Shown: positions 23,932 to 32,792, numbered from the stretch's first letter. The stretch: DNA of 64,000 bases from Anaerolineales bacterium (GCA_020634855.1 JACKAU010000012.1:248001-312000); one strand, 5' to 3'. Notes: generated by a model from the sequence alone, not told the origin. Program-made: numbers and translations.

Positions 23932-25140
23932 CTATTTCATCACCCGCTGCAAGACCCCCACCAAAACCTCAATAGCGGCGATATACTCGGTGACATCGAT
24001 ATGTTCGTTGGGGGTGTGGTCGAGACTGCTGTCGCCGGGGCCGTAGGCGACGATGGGCGTGTCGGGCCAGTGGGGGCCGACCACGTTCATATCGGCGGTG
24101 CCGGTTTTGACGACAAAGCGCGGGCTGCCGTCGGCTGCCCGGATGCTCGATAGGAAAGCTCGGACCAATGGGTTGGATTTATGACCCTTATAGGCCAGCT
24201 CCGCCCCGGAGAAGGTTACCTCGGCCTGGGTGCCGTCGGGCAGCGCGTCGAGATGGCGGCGCAGATCCTCCTCTAACTCGGTCGGGTTGAGGCCAACCGG
24301 CAGCCGGAAGCCGAAACTGAGATCCACCCGGCCCAATACCCCTTCATCCCGGCTGGCAATATGCCGCAGCGATGGGTCGAGCCGGGTGAAGGGCGAGTCG
24401 GCCTCGCGGCTGTCATTGAGTTGGCGGCAGTAGTTCTCAATTTGCCGCCACAAATCAACTGCCTGTTCCGCCGGCAAGCGCCCCTCGCCGGCCGAGTGGC
24501 TGAACGGCACGGTCAGCGCCACATCCATCAACAGCCGGCCCTTATAGCCCAGCGTTACCCGATCCCAATTGCTCGGCTCGCCGATAACACAGTAAGCCGG
24601 TGGGGGAAGATGAGGCAATAAGGAGACAGGGAGATTTTGGGCTTCATCTTTATTTCCCTGTAACTCTGCCACATTGCCACTCTGTAACTCTGCAACCTTG
24701 CTACCCTGCAACTCTGTAACACTGCGTCGTTGCTGCAAGATATGCCGCGCCCCACGGCTGGTGGCCGATTCTTCCTCGACCGCGCCGACGACGGTCACGC
24801 GCCAGCCGTTCGGCACATCGACCAGGGCGGCGGCCGCCGCAAAGGTGCAGAGCGGCCCTTTGGCATCGACACTGCCTCGGCCGTAGAGGAGATCGCCCTC
24901 GCGCCGGAGCGGGACTTCGCCGGGGAAGGTATCGATGTGGCCCAGCAGCAAAATCTCCCGGTCGCCGCTGCCTTTTTTCCCCACCGCATTGCCGACCTCA
25001 TCGACATAGGCTTTCAGGCCGTGGGCATTCAGCCAGCCCGCCAGGTAAGTTGAGGCTTTGCGCTCGTGTCGTGAGGGGGAGGGAATGGATACCAGCTTGG
25101 TCAGGAGATCGATGGCTTGGTTATGAAAATTGTCAGTCAT
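23932..25140 (-). CDS. lysK: [LysW]-lysine/ornithine hydrolase-like M20 amidohydrolase, with repeat-derived insert
   Basis: This is an M20 metallo-amidohydrolase with LLLGHIDTFPG, YGRGSVDAKGPL, VGAVEEESATSRGARHIL, CVIGEPSNWDRVTLGYKGRL and KTGTADMNVVGPHWP, which together match LysK of the LysW-dependent lysine/arginine pathway better than ArgE or DapE. It would release lysine or ornithine from the carrier LysW. No other lys or arg gene is in the window, so the pathway role is inference. Residues about 135-180 (SVTELQGSKVAELQ ... LPHLPPP) are absent from typical members and derive from intergenic repeats; without them the protein would be the usual length of about 355. Confidence 0.8.
   Translation of the reverse strand: MTDNFHNQAIDLLTKLVSIPSPSRHERKASTYLAGWLNAHGLKAYVDEVGNAVGKKGSGDREILLLGHIDTFPGEVPLRREGDLLYGRGSVDAKGPLCTFAAAAALVDVPNGWRVTVVGAVEEESATSRGARHILQQRRSVTELQGSKVAELQSGNVAELQGNKDEAQNLPVSLLPHLPPPAYCVIGEPSNWDRVTLGYKGRLLMDVALTVPFSHSAGEGRLPAEQAVDLWRQIENYCRQLNDSREADSPFTRLDPSLRHIASRDEGVLGRVDLSFGFRLPVGLNPTELEEDLRRHLDALPDGTQAEVTFSGAELAYKGHKSNPLVRAFLSSIRAADGSPRFVVKTGTADMNVVGPHWPDTPIVAYGPGDSSLDHTPNEHIDVTEYIAAIEVLVGVLQRVMK
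24600..24735. repeat. Octamer repeats inside the lysK-like coding sequence
   Basis: On the plus strand this stretch reads as CTCTGTAA, CTCTGCAA, CCTTGCTA, CCCTGCAA units next to GGAGACAGGGAGATT. These are the two repeat families that otherwise fill gaps at 27.15-27.4, 53.1, 57.7 and 23.86 kb. The reading frame stays open through it. Confidence 0.8.
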
Positions 25141-25143
25141 GGA

Positions 25144-25548
25144 TCATGGCCTACGAGTGTCAATAATGGACGCACCGCGCGTATATTGCTGGTTGTCCAG
25201 GGTTATCAGATAATCGTCTAGCTGTTGGGCTAATGCGACATAAATGGCATCACACCCGCGTATTTTGTGGTCGGCGGCAATCTGGGCGGCTTGCTGTCCT
25301 AACGTTATCGTGATGGGAATTAGGGTGATAATGTTTGTGCTGAACAGGTGCTGAATGACCTGCTGGGTTAATTGGGGATTGTCGGTGCCGCGACTTAAGG
25401 CTGAAGCGACTTCAGCTAACAGGATAACCGGGGCAGTTATCGGTTCTTGAGCCGACTGAACCTGTTGAAACCAGGCCCAGCTACGCTCATGGTGGGCCTC
25501 ATTTTTATTCACCAAGGCGACGTACACACTCGCATCGAGAACAGCCAT
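25144..25548 (-). CDS. PIN-domain ribonuclease toxin (VapC-like)
   Basis: The 134-residue protein begins MAVLDASVYVALVNKNEAHH, with the first catalytic Asp in LDASV. VILLAEVASALSR carries the second acidic residue and CDAIYVALAQQLDDYLITLDNQ the third and fourth. This is the full PIN acidic set for metal-dependent RNA cleavage. It starts 3 bp after the stop of a Phd/YefM-type antitoxin gene, the usual order of a type II toxin-antitoxin operon, and its stop lies 3 bp from the start of the lysK-like gene, so read-through is likely. Confidence 0.88.
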   Translation of the reverse strand: MAVLDASVYVALVNKNEAHHERSWAWFQQVQSAQEPITAPVILLAEVASALSRGTDNPQLTQQVIQHLFSTNIITLIPITITLGQQAAQIAADHKIRGCDAIYVALAQQLDDYLITLDNQQYTRGASIIDTRRP

Positions 25549-25551
25549 ACT

Positions 25552-25821
25552 CTATCTACGCTGCTCCTCAATCAACTCGACCCCGCTTTTGGATGATTGC
25601 CAGGCATCGGCAACTTGATCCGCTAATACTCTCAGTTCCGCCAAATAGGCGTCAACCTCATCCTGTTTGAGCTTGGCCGCATCTTCTGAGGTAAAAGGCC
25701 GCAGTACTGCCACCGGTTTGCCTTTGACAGTAATGATATATTCGACCATCTCATCCCGTACGGTTTGAACGATTTTCGAAGCTTTGTTCTTTAGCTCGCG
25801 CATTCCAATGGTTGTAGACAT
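25552..25821 (-). CDS. Phd/YefM-family antitoxin
   Basis: The 89-residue protein begins MSTTIGMRELKNKASKIVQTVRD and continues EYIITVKGKPVAVLRPF, the N-terminal DNA-binding fold of Phd/YefM antitoxins. The charged C-terminal helix (AYLAELRVLADQVADAW) would wrap the toxin. AAAGG lies 7 nt before this ATG; an ATG 14 codons upstream is ignored because homology starts here. Paired with the PIN toxin downstream; such antitoxins usually repress their own operon. Confidence 0.88.
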   Translation of the reverse strand: MSTTIGMRELKNKASKIVQTVRDEMVEYIITVKGKPVAVLRPFTSEDAAKLKQDEVDAYLAELRVLADQVADAWQSSKSGVELIEEQRR

Positions 25822-25909
25822 GAGGCTGCCTTTACTATGGAGGTAGCTACAGTGTAGCTGCATTATAACTTTGAAACAGCGGGTGTCAAGTGACTCTTGA
25901 ATACTTTTT

Positions 25910-27142
25910 TTAAACCATGGCCTGAATCACCCCCCGCTTGCCGTTCACCCGCCACTCAGCGTCTACCCGGTCGAGCGCCTCGGCCTGACCCGGCTGCAAG
26001 CCGACAATGGGGTCTGACTTTAGGGTGCGTAAGGTAACAAACGGGGCCGGGAAGTAGGGGATGGCGTCGGCGAGAGGCGCGGCGGCCGGCCAGCGGCTGT
26101 CGCCGACCAAACGGCGGTAGTTGGCGTCGCCCTTGAAGATGACCAGTTGGCTCTGGGCCAAACTGGCCGTGAGTGATGGCGGGATTTCCCAAAAGAAGCG
26201 ACTGCTGTTCCAGAAAATGTGCGCTCGGATTTTGAGCCGTTCGCGTATGATTTGGGCGGACAAACGCCTAGCCAAAGGCGTGAAGGGGCCGCCTTTAGCT
26301 TCGATGGCGGCAATCGTCATGTCGAGATCGGCCGGGATAGCGTCGGAGACAAAAGTAGGGTGAGCTTTGATATGCAGGGTGACCGGCTGCGCCCACTCAA
26401 AGCGGAGCAGGAAGTCGGCCAGGGCCAGGTCCATTAACAGTTCCGTGCCGGAATTGTCGCAAATAAAATCGATGCGGCCGGGGGTTGACCGCCGATTGCT
26501 GAGATAGCGGACCACCCGGTCGGTGTCATCGACGAGTAAGTTGGCCTGTTCGCTGTCGACGGCAATCTCCCGACCGGCGTCTTGTGCGACCTGATTGTAA
26601 CTCAAGTCGATGCGGTTGCCCCAGACGCAGTGGTGCAGCAGCGCTCGTAAACTGGCCTCGGAGTTGGCCTCGGCGTGGCTCAAGGCCGCGGCCAGCACCT
26701 GCCAGGGCGTGTCGCTGCTTAGCTCGGCTTGCTTGCGCGGCAGGAACGGATCGATGCCCTGCCAGGCGACAAGTTCTGGACCATTACCGCCGAAGTAGTT
26801 GGTCGCTTCCAGCAGCCGCCGGTAGAGGAAGGACTCGGCAAAGTACCAGGGGATATCGAGCCAGCCCCGGCCCTGCTGCTGCTGCCAGACTTGCTGCCAG
26901 CTTACGCCATCGGGAGCGGTTGTCTTCAACGGCTGGATCGGTTGGTTCAAGGTTAGCTCATCGTACAAAGCCTCGACCCGCCGGACAATGGCGGAGGGAT
27001 AGACGCCGGCGTAATCGGTCAGCACTTGCCGGATGATGACCGGCTTTCGGGTAGTCAGAGTTTTATGAGCGAAAGACCCCGGTTCGCCGGTCATCAGCGG
27101 TGGGGGTGGCTGGGTGGGATCGAATTTGGGCTGGGTGGGCAT
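25910..27142 (-). CDS. ARMT1/DUF89-like damage-control phosphatase family protein
   Basis: The 410-residue protein matches the DUF89 (ARMT1-like) fold: PWYFAESFLYRRLLEATNYF near residue 100, HHCVWGNRIDLSYNQ, then RIDFICDNSGTELLMDLALADFLL with the Asp/Asn pair that binds metal, LHIKAHPTFVSDA, and LVIFKGDANYRRLVGD, the second metal-site motif. The family hydrolyses damaged sugar phosphates or methylates proteins in eukaryotes. The start is fixed by AAAGGAG before MPTQPKF; the 24 codons in frame upstream are translated octamer repeat. Confidence 0.88.
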   Translation of the reverse strand: MPTQPKFDPTQPPPPLMTGEPGSFAHKTLTTRKPVIIRQVLTDYAGVYPSAIVRRVEALYDELTLNQPIQPLKTTAPDGVSWQQVWQQQQGRGWLDIPWYFAESFLYRRLLEATNYFGGNGPELVAWQGIDPFLPRKQAELSSDTPWQVLAAALSHAEANSEASLRALLHHCVWGNRIDLSYNQVAQDAGREIAVDSEQANLLVDDTDRVVRYLSNRRSTPGRIDFICDNSGTELLMDLALADFLLRFEWAQPVTLHIKAHPTFVSDAIPADLDMTIAAIEAKGGPFTPLARRLSAQIIRERLKIRAHIFWNSSRFFWEIPPSLTASLAQSQLVIFKGDANYRRLVGDSRWPAAAPLADAIPYFPAPFVTLRTLKSDPIVGLQPGQAEALDRVDAEWRVNGKRGVIQAMV

Positions 27143-27426
27143 GGAAACTCCTTTACAGGGTTGCAGAGTTGCAGGGTAGCAGGGTAGCAGAGTGACAGAG
27201 TTGCAGAGTTGCAAGTATGAAGGTTAGGACTTACGCAAAAATTAGGTAACAGTCACTTGCTGTCGATAAATCAGCATCGGGTTAGTTTAGATATGTCGAT
27301 TTAGCTTATCCAAATGACTGTCACCTTTAGAACTCAATCTTCGCAAATTCTTGTAACCCTGCGACCTTGCCACCCTATCACTTTGTAACCCTGCGACTTT
27401 GCTACCTTGCATCTCTGCGAAATTGT
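27143..27426. repeat. Octamer repeats flanking a short unique spacer
   Basis: 27150-27215 carries GTTGCAGA, GTTGCAGG, GTAGCAGG units, and 27345-27426 carries the complementary CCCTGCGA, CCTTGCCA, CTTTGTAA units. The intervening 130 bp contains no gene. The two sides can pair into a hairpin between the sirtuin and DUF89 genes. Confidence 0.75.
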
Positions 27427-28182
27427 TTAATTTTTTAAGCCCGCTACCAGCGCCGGTAATATCTGTCCGGATGGACCAGGTAGAACGAAGGTGGCGTGGG
27501 GGGTTAGGGGCGTTTCATCAGGATTGATTTCGATGGTGGGGGTGCGGCGTTCTAAGGCGGTGAAGGGTAGCGAGGCGGCCGGATGAACCAGGGCCGAGGT
27601 GCCTACCGAGAGAAACAGGTCGCAGGTTTCGGCAGCCTGGAAAGCGCGGTGCAGGGCCTGGGTCGGCAGCGCTTCGCCGAACCAGACGACATCGGGGCGC
27701 AGGTAACTGTCGCAGTCGGGGCAGCGCGGCGGCGTCTCGCCGGCTTCCGACCAGGTCTCGGCGACTCGGCGATCGCTGGAGCAGACGATGCGGGTGATGC
27801 TGCCGTGCAGTTCGATCACGTCGTCGCTGCCGGCGCGCTGGTGGAGGCCATCGACATTCTGGGTGATGAGGGTCAGTTTAGGCACAAGACCGGCTAATTC
27901 GACCAGGGCGAAGTGACCCGGATTCGGATCGGCCCGGCTGACCAACTCGCGCCGCCAGGCGTACCAATCCCAAACTAGCTGGGGATTGCGGCGAAACGCC
28001 TGGGGCGTAGCTAGCTCCTCAGGGCTGTATTTGGCCCACAGTCCAGTTTGGGCGTCGCGAAACGTAGGGATATTACTCTCGGCCGAGACGCCGGCGCCGG
28101 TTAAAACGGCCACGTGTCCGGCTGAGCGAAGGGTCTCGATTACCTGCGACGGGATTGGAAGAGAAGACATCTGTTGGTTCAT
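27427..28182 (-). CDS. cobB: NAD-dependent protein deacylase, sirtuin class III
   Basis: The 251-residue sirtuin has VAVLTGAGVSAESNIPTFRD, TQNVDGLHQRAGSDDVIELHG with the catalytic His, PDVVWFGEALP and LFLSVGTSALVHPA. WDWYAWRREL carries the Tyr-x-x-Arg pair typical of desuccinylase/deacetylase class III enzymes. The zinc site shows IVCSSDRR and RCPDC, so one of the usual four Cys is Asp. The start at 28182 follows GGAG by 8 nt; the ATG 7 codons upstream lacks a site. It would remove acyl groups from lysines in the cytoplasm. Confidence 0.9.
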   Translation of the reverse strand: MNQQMSSLPIPSQVIETLRSAGHVAVLTGAGVSAESNIPTFRDAQTGLWAKYSPEELATPQAFRRNPQLVWDWYAWRRELVSRADPNPGHFALVELAGLVPKLTLITQNVDGLHQRAGSDDVIELHGSITRIVCSSDRRVAETWSEAGETPPRCPDCDSYLRPDVVWFGEALPTQALHRAFQAAETCDLFLSVGTSALVHPAASLPFTALERRTPTIEINPDETPLTPHATFVLPGPSGQILPALVAGLKN

Positions 28183-28311
28183 CGAACTTACTCCGTATGG
28201 CACCTCTGGCGATTGAACTACTTTGGCTGCGATCTGGGTTGAGAAATTTCAAACCAACAGCGCCGTAGTCTACCACTATCGAAACCAGGGCGCAATTTGC
28301 TTCTTTTTCTT

Positions 28312-28505
28312 ATGACAAAAATGGTTCGTTGTCGCGATGTTAGCTTTGATTGTGATATGTGGTTCGCGCCGAGACTGAGGAAGAACTGTGGGCGAAAGTG
28401 GCCGAACATACTAAAAATGAGCATAATACTAATAATGTCCCGCCTGAAGTTGTGGCCAGGTTAATCAAGAAGAATAAGCACGGCCTAATAATTGATTTTG
28501 GCTAA
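28312..28505 (+). pseudogene. DUF1059 small protein gene with one-base deletion
   Basis: Frame one reads MTKMVRCRDVSFDCD from 28312. After GATTGTGAT the reading must shift by one base, and from 28359 it reads VVRAETEEELWAKVAEHTKN, then EHNTNNVPPEVVARLIKKNK, to a stop at 28505. Joined, this is a complete DUF1059 protein of about 64 residues (CRDxGFDCDxVVRAETEEE pattern) missing one T near 28356. It is either a recent pseudogene or a sequencing error. No strong ribosome site is visible. The gap 28506-28610 shows nothing else. Confidence 0.75.
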
Positions 28506-28610
28506 TTGAACCATCGGGTAGATGAACCGATTGCGCCTCAGGTAGATATTTCATATTACGCAATAATTCTGTAGCCAATACCCTGATCATTTTGGAGGAC
28601 TCGAATTTCA

Positions 28611-29978
28611 ATGAAGCGTTGGTATGCCACTGTTCTTCGTACACTTTTCTTTACGCTACTGGGCTTTCTCTCTTTTAAGCTGATTCAATATGGGCATCGG
28701 TTACTCAAACAGCCGTATCTGTTAACTAACCAACTGCCTGACGATCTGGATGACCACACGACCATCGAGGCCAAAGGCTTGCGTATTGCGGCTGCCAACT
28801 TGTTGTCAGGCGTCGAAAAACGGGGGTTGCTTAACGGTCAACAAAAGCTGGTGCTGTGCGCCGGCCTGCGCAATTTTAGGGAACCCTGGGCGCGGGATTT
28901 CGGCTTTGCCAGTTTTGGCCTGATGGAATTGGGCGAATGGCAAGCGGTCAAAGAGTCGCTGGAGGTGTTTTTGATCCACCAGCGTCCTACCGGCCAATTT
29001 CCGGTGAAAATCCACTCCACCTCAATCGCTGATCGATATCTGCACTCGCTGTTCAAACGGGAGCAGCCCATCCACGCACCGATCAAACCTAAATACATCA
29101 CCGCCCACAATACCATTTCGCTCGATGGCAACGCCCTGTTGGTGATTGCGTCCTTGAATTATGCCGCCCGGTCCGGCGATGATGAATTTGTCGAAACGCA
29201 CTGGCCGGCTTTGAAGCGAGCCGTGATCTGGCTGGAGGATCATGCCCTTGAAGACGACGGCCTGCTGCACCAAGCCGCCTTTGCCGATTGGGCGGATAGC
29301 ATCGCCCGGTCGGGGCGGGTGTTATATACCAACGTCCTCTACTGGAAAGCGCTCCATGAGCTAGCTCTGGCTGCCCCATTGTACAGCAGCGCTGACGACG
29401 AATCTTATTTTAGAGATAAAGCCCGGCAGTTAAAAGCGTCGATCAATGCCCATTTCTGGCGACAGGATTTGGGTTACTACGTGACCAATGAAATTTTCGA
29501 CAATTTGAGCAGCAGCGGTAACTTGCTGGCGATTGCTTGGGAGATGACCACGCCCGATCAGGCCGAATCAATTCTGGATTGTATGGATGAGTTCGATATG
29601 GCCAACCCGGTGCCGACACAGGTGGTTCATCGCGCCTACCCCAATAAATTTGTGGCCCTCGAAAATCGGTGGGGGGGGATCGCCAATTATCATACTTCAG
29701 CCGCCTGGTTATGGTTGGGCGGCTGGCATATCATTGCCCTGGCGCGTATGGAGCGCTTCATGGAAGCAGAACTGCTGCTGTATCGCCTATCAAATGTGAT
29801 TGTCAGAGACGGCGCGGTCCACGAAGTTTACGCGCCGGATGGCTTTCACCTTTCCAGTTTTTGGTATACATCCGAAGCGCCCTTAACGTGGAGCGCCGGC
29901 ATGGTGGTTTATGCCCATTATGTCTACCAGCGCCATGTGCAAAAGTTGCATAACGGCGCTACAATCTCTGAGAATTAG
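28611..29978 (+). CDS. Membrane-anchored (alpha/alpha)6-barrel glycoside hydrolase-like protein (debranching-enzyme type)
   Basis: The 455-residue protein has an N-terminal membrane anchor (VLRTLFFTLLGFLSFKLI) and an (alpha/alpha)6 domain with FREPWARDFGFASFGLMELGEW, HQRPTGQFPVKIHS, ALEDDGLLHQAAFADWADS and NRWGGIANYHTSAAWLWLGGW. These match the amylo-alpha-1,6-glucosidase/GH100-like superfamily; the Asp in ARDFGFA and in FADWADS are candidate catalytic residues. Substrate unknown. It is followed by a GT4 glycosyltransferase 105 bp downstream on the same strand, so both may act on the same envelope glycan or glycolipid. Confidence 0.75.
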   Translation: MKRWYATVLRTLFFTLLGFLSFKLIQYGHRLLKQPYLLTNQLPDDLDDHTTIEAKGLRIAAANLLSGVEKRGLLNGQQKLVLCAGLRNFREPWARDFGFASFGLMELGEWQAVKESLEVFLIHQRPTGQFPVKIHSTSIADRYLHSLFKREQPIHAPIKPKYITAHNTISLDGNALLVIASLNYAARSGDDEFVETHWPALKRAVIWLEDHALEDDGLLHQAAFADWADSIARSGRVLYTNVLYWKALHELALAAPLYSSADDESYFRDKARQLKASINAHFWRQDLGYYVTNEIFDNLSSSGNLLAIAWEMTTPDQAESILDCMDEFDMANPVPTQVVHRAYPNKFVALENRWGGIANYHTSAAWLWLGGWHIIALARMERFMEAELLLYRLSNVIVRDGAVHEVYAPDGFHLSSFWYTSEAPLTWSAGMVVYAHYVYQRHVQKLHNGATISEN

Positions 29979-30082
29979 CTGACTGCTAGCACACCCTTCT
30001 CGATACAACCTCGTACCTCGATCAACTCTGCATACGATGTTCTTATAAGAATGAATGAGGACTTAAGGGGGAGTCAAACGTA

Positions 30083-31321
30083 ATGCATATCGCTCATTTT
30101 ACGAACACCTACCATCCGGTCATCAGCGGCGTCGTTCGCTCGATTGATACCTTCCGGCAAGCTTTAACCGAGTTAGGCCACAACGTATTCATTTTCGCCC
30201 AAAATGCCAACGATTATCAGGATAAGGAGCCGTTTGTCTTTCGCTACCCGTCGATCGATCTACCGATGAGCCACAATTTTCCGCTGACGATTCCCATTTC
30301 GTCCTTTGTGGATAAGGTTTTTCCCTCGCTTAAACCAGCCGTGATCCATAGTCACCACCCTTTTTTGCTGGGGCGGGCCGCAGCCAATAAGGCGGAGGAA
30401 CACCATATTCCACTGGTTTTTACATTTCACACCCGTTACCGCGAGTACAGCCATTATGTCGCCTTGAACCAACAGTTTGTCAAAGATGCCATCGACTATT
30501 GGCTGGGTGATTATATGCAAAAGTGCCATCACATTGTGGTGCCCAGCGACAGCATCAAGCAGATGTTGGCCGATGTTTACGGCGTTACCAACCAAGTGAC
30601 GACCGTCCCGACCGGCATCGATTTAAGACCTTACCAGGCGGCCGACTCGCATTCCATTCGACAAAAACGGGGTTGGGGTGAGGATAAAGTGTTGATCTCG
30701 ATTGGCCGGCTGGCCGAAGAGAAGAATTGGAAAGTGCTGCTGGCTGCGGCGGGTAGTGCGTTTAAACAACACCCACAGGCTCGATTGGTGATCATCGGCG
30801 ATGGTGAGCAAAAGGATGAGCTGTCTAAATTGGCTGGCAAACTGGGTATTGCCGAGCGGGTCGAGTTCACCGGCAAAATTCCTTTCGATGAAGTGCCACT
30901 CTATCTGAAAGCAGCCGATCTGTTTTGTTTCGCTTCAACCACTGAAACGCAGGGATTGGTCACTATGGAAGCGTTAGCCGCCGAATTACCTGTGGTCGCA
31001 GTCGAGGCGTCCGGCACGCAAGATGTAGTTGAGCACGACCGGCAAGGCTTGCTGGCTGAGAATAACCCCGAAGCGCTGGCCGCCGCCATTAACCGCGTGC
31101 TCGATGATGAGGAGTTGTATCATCGCTTTAAACAAGCTACCGCCGATAGAGCGGCCGAGTTTGACATGAAGCGTAAGGCGGAAGATCTGATAGAGGTTTA
31201 TCACCAGGCTATCGATGACCAACGCGCCGATCGTCCGGTTCAAGTCGATAAGGCCAGAAAGATCTTTGAGTTGATCATCGATGAGCAAAAGCTGGAGCAG
31301 TTTTTTGGGTTGAAAGCTTAA
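30083..31321 (+). CDS. GT4-family glycosyltransferase
   Basis: The 412-residue GT-B enzyme starts MHIAHFTNTYHPVISGVVRSI with GGGGGAG upstream. It has HSHHPFLLGRAA and TFHTRYREYSHYV in the N-terminal lobe, and in the C-terminal lobe SIGRLAEEKNWKVLLAAA, LVIIGDGEQKDEL, and the nucleotide-sugar motif STTETQGLVTMEALAAELPVVA. This resembles diacylglycerol glucosyltransferases and mannosyltransferases of the GT4 family. It acts at the cytoplasmic membrane face. The acceptor cannot be determined. It may work with the adjacent glycosidase-like protein. Confidence 0.9.
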   Translation: MHIAHFTNTYHPVISGVVRSIDTFRQALTELGHNVFIFAQNANDYQDKEPFVFRYPSIDLPMSHNFPLTIPISSFVDKVFPSLKPAVIHSHHPFLLGRAAANKAEEHHIPLVFTFHTRYREYSHYVALNQQFVKDAIDYWLGDYMQKCHHIVVPSDSIKQMLADVYGVTNQVTTVPTGIDLRPYQAADSHSIRQKRGWGEDKVLISIGRLAEEKNWKVLLAAAGSAFKQHPQARLVIIGDGEQKDELSKLAGKLGIAERVEFTGKIPFDEVPLYLKAADLFCFASTTETQGLVTMEALAAELPVVAVEASGTQDVVEHDRQGLLAENNPEALAAAINRVLDDEELYHRFKQATADRAAEFDMKRKAEDLIEVYHQAIDDQRADRPVQVDKARKIFELIIDEQKLEQFFGLKA

Positions 31322-31429
31322 TAAAAGTTCGTAGTAACCGCTTTAGCGGTGCAAATGAAAGGTATGGCTAAAACCATTACTCCGAACCCGTGAGTTATTT
31401 CTGTCTTGGTGTACTCAACTATCAATCTG

Positions 31430-32056
31430 TCAGGTTGCTGTTACAGCTAAGTTCAGCAAAATGACGACCCCGAACCCGAGAATGATAACCCCGGAAATTC
31501 GGTTGATCCAGGGCATGAAGCCTGAGTTTAGCCGGCGGGTCAATAGACTAACGCCGGTACTCAAGGCCAACCACCACAGCGCCGAGCCGGCAAACACACC
31601 CATCACTAACACCGCAGCCGCAATATAATCCCCGGCTGTACCGGCCAATCCCAACCCGGCGAAGATTGCCGCGAAAGAGAGAATCGTGGCCGGGTTAGTT
31701 ATGGTCAGGAAAAAAGTAGAGGCGTAGGCGTTCAGGTAGCTTTGTCGATGCGTTTGGGTGGAGAGGTTCGTTGCCGGTAGGCGTAAGGTTTTGAAGCCCA
31801 GGTAGCATAAGAATATCCCCCCTCCCAAAGCCAGCCAGAACTGTTGGTTGAGCAGTAGGGTTGAGATGGCCGTCAGGCCAAAGCCGGCTACACAACCATA
31901 AAACGCATCGGCTGTGGCCGCTCCTAGCCCGGAAAGCAATCCGACCGTTCGTCCGTGAGCCAGAGTACGTCGGATACATAACACGCCGATTGGTCCAACC
32001 GGCGCGGCAATTGCAAATCCGATAATTAAGCCCGTAAGTAGAAAATGTGATGTCAT
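31430..32056 (-). CDS. LysE/RhtB-family amino-acid exporter
   Basis: The 208-residue protein has six membrane helices and the family start FAIAAPVGPIGVLCIRRTLAHGR, followed by GLGAATADAFYGCVAGFGL and LTITNPATILSFAAIFAGLG. These are canonical LysE motifs. The ATG at 32056 has GGAG 6 nt upstream and is preferred to a TTG 4 codons before. It is divergent from an Lrp/AsnC regulator, a common arrangement in which the regulator controls export in response to its amino acid. Confidence 0.9.
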   Translation of the reverse strand: MTSHFLLTGLIIGFAIAAPVGPIGVLCIRRTLAHGRTVGLLSGLGAATADAFYGCVAGFGLTAISTLLLNQQFWLALGGGIFLCYLGFKTLRLPATNLSTQTHRQSYLNAYASTFFLTITNPATILSFAAIFAGLGLAGTAGDYIAAAVLVMGVFAGSALWWLALSTGVSLLTRRLNSGFMPWINRISGVIILGFGVVILLNLAVTAT

Positions 32057-32209
32057 GGACTGCTCCAATTCAACAACAGATTGCCTAGATAGGTGATTGA
32101 TGTTATAGTTGTATTTGTACAGTAGTTTATTAATAGATTTACGGTTTGTAAATAGGCAATCGAAGTTGTTTGGCGACTTCAGCCTTATTAACTAAAGTAA
32201 AATGATGAT

Positions 32210-32707
32210 ATGTCCTTAGAAAATCAGAAACTTCTCGATCACGTCGGTTGGCAAATATTACAGGCTTTGCAACAAGATGCCCGGTTATCGTTTACCGAAT
32301 TGGGGCGGCGGGTGGGGTTGTCATTGCCGGCTGTGGCGGAGCGCGTTCGCCGGATGGAAGAGGCCGGTATTATCACCGGCTATCGGGCTGAAATTGATAC
32401 CCGCAAAATCGGCTTAACTATGACTGCGTTCATTCGCCTAAGTACAGCCGGATCGCAATATCCTGCTCTAATCGAACTGCTCCAACAACTACCGGAGGTA
32501 ATGGAATGCCACCATCTAACCGGCGCCGACTCCTTTATAATGAAAGTGGTCGTGGGTTCAATCGCTCATCTGGAATCGCTGATAACCCGGTTATCAACTT
32601 ATGGGCCGACAACAACAGCCATTGTGTTGTCCTCACCGGTCACAAGGCGCGACCTAACTCAGGATTTAGCCGAAGCAGGCGAGGGCAGCCAAGGGTTTGA
32701 CTTGTAA
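32210..32707 (+). CDS. Lrp/AsnC-family transcriptional regulator
   Basis: The 165-residue protein has the AsnC HTH (DHVGWQILQALQQDARLSFTELGRRVGLSLPAVAERVRRMEEAGIITGYRAEID) and a C-terminal RAM domain (AFIRLSTAGSQYPALIELLQQLPEVMECHHLTGADSFIMKVV), which binds amino acids and mediates oligomerisation. It faces the LysE exporter across 150 bp. No Shine-Dalgarno precedes the ATG and TAAAAT lies 6 nt upstream, so it may be leaderless. Likely role: activates the exporter when its effector amino acid accumulates. Confidence 0.9.
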   Translation: MSLENQKLLDHVGWQILQALQQDARLSFTELGRRVGLSLPAVAERVRRMEEAGIITGYRAEIDTRKIGLTMTAFIRLSTAGSQYPALIELLQQLPEVMECHHLTGADSFIMKVVVGSIAHLESLITRLSTYGPTTTAIVLSSPVTRRDLTQDLAEAGEGSQGFDL

Positions 32708-32755
32708 CAAGCAAACCTTATAATTTTTGCATGTAGTTAAGCCTAAAGGTATAAT
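32697..32755 (+). promoter_or_regulatory. Tandem promoters P1 and P2 of the rpmH operon
   Basis: P1 is TTGACT-16-TATAAT (32697-32724) and P2 is TTGCAT-17-TATAAT (32727-32755). Both have perfect -10 boxes and read toward rpmH. P1 overlaps the last codons of the Lrp gene. Confidence 0.75.
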
Positions 32756-32792
32756 TTCGTGTCAATTATTCACTAAAAGAGGTCTTGAAATA

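Noticed and set aside
27143..27214. 24-codon N-terminal extension of the DUF89 protein (NSVTLLPCYPATLQPC type)
   Set aside because: It is a translation of the octamer repeat; a strong AAAGGAG precedes the internal ATG at 27142.
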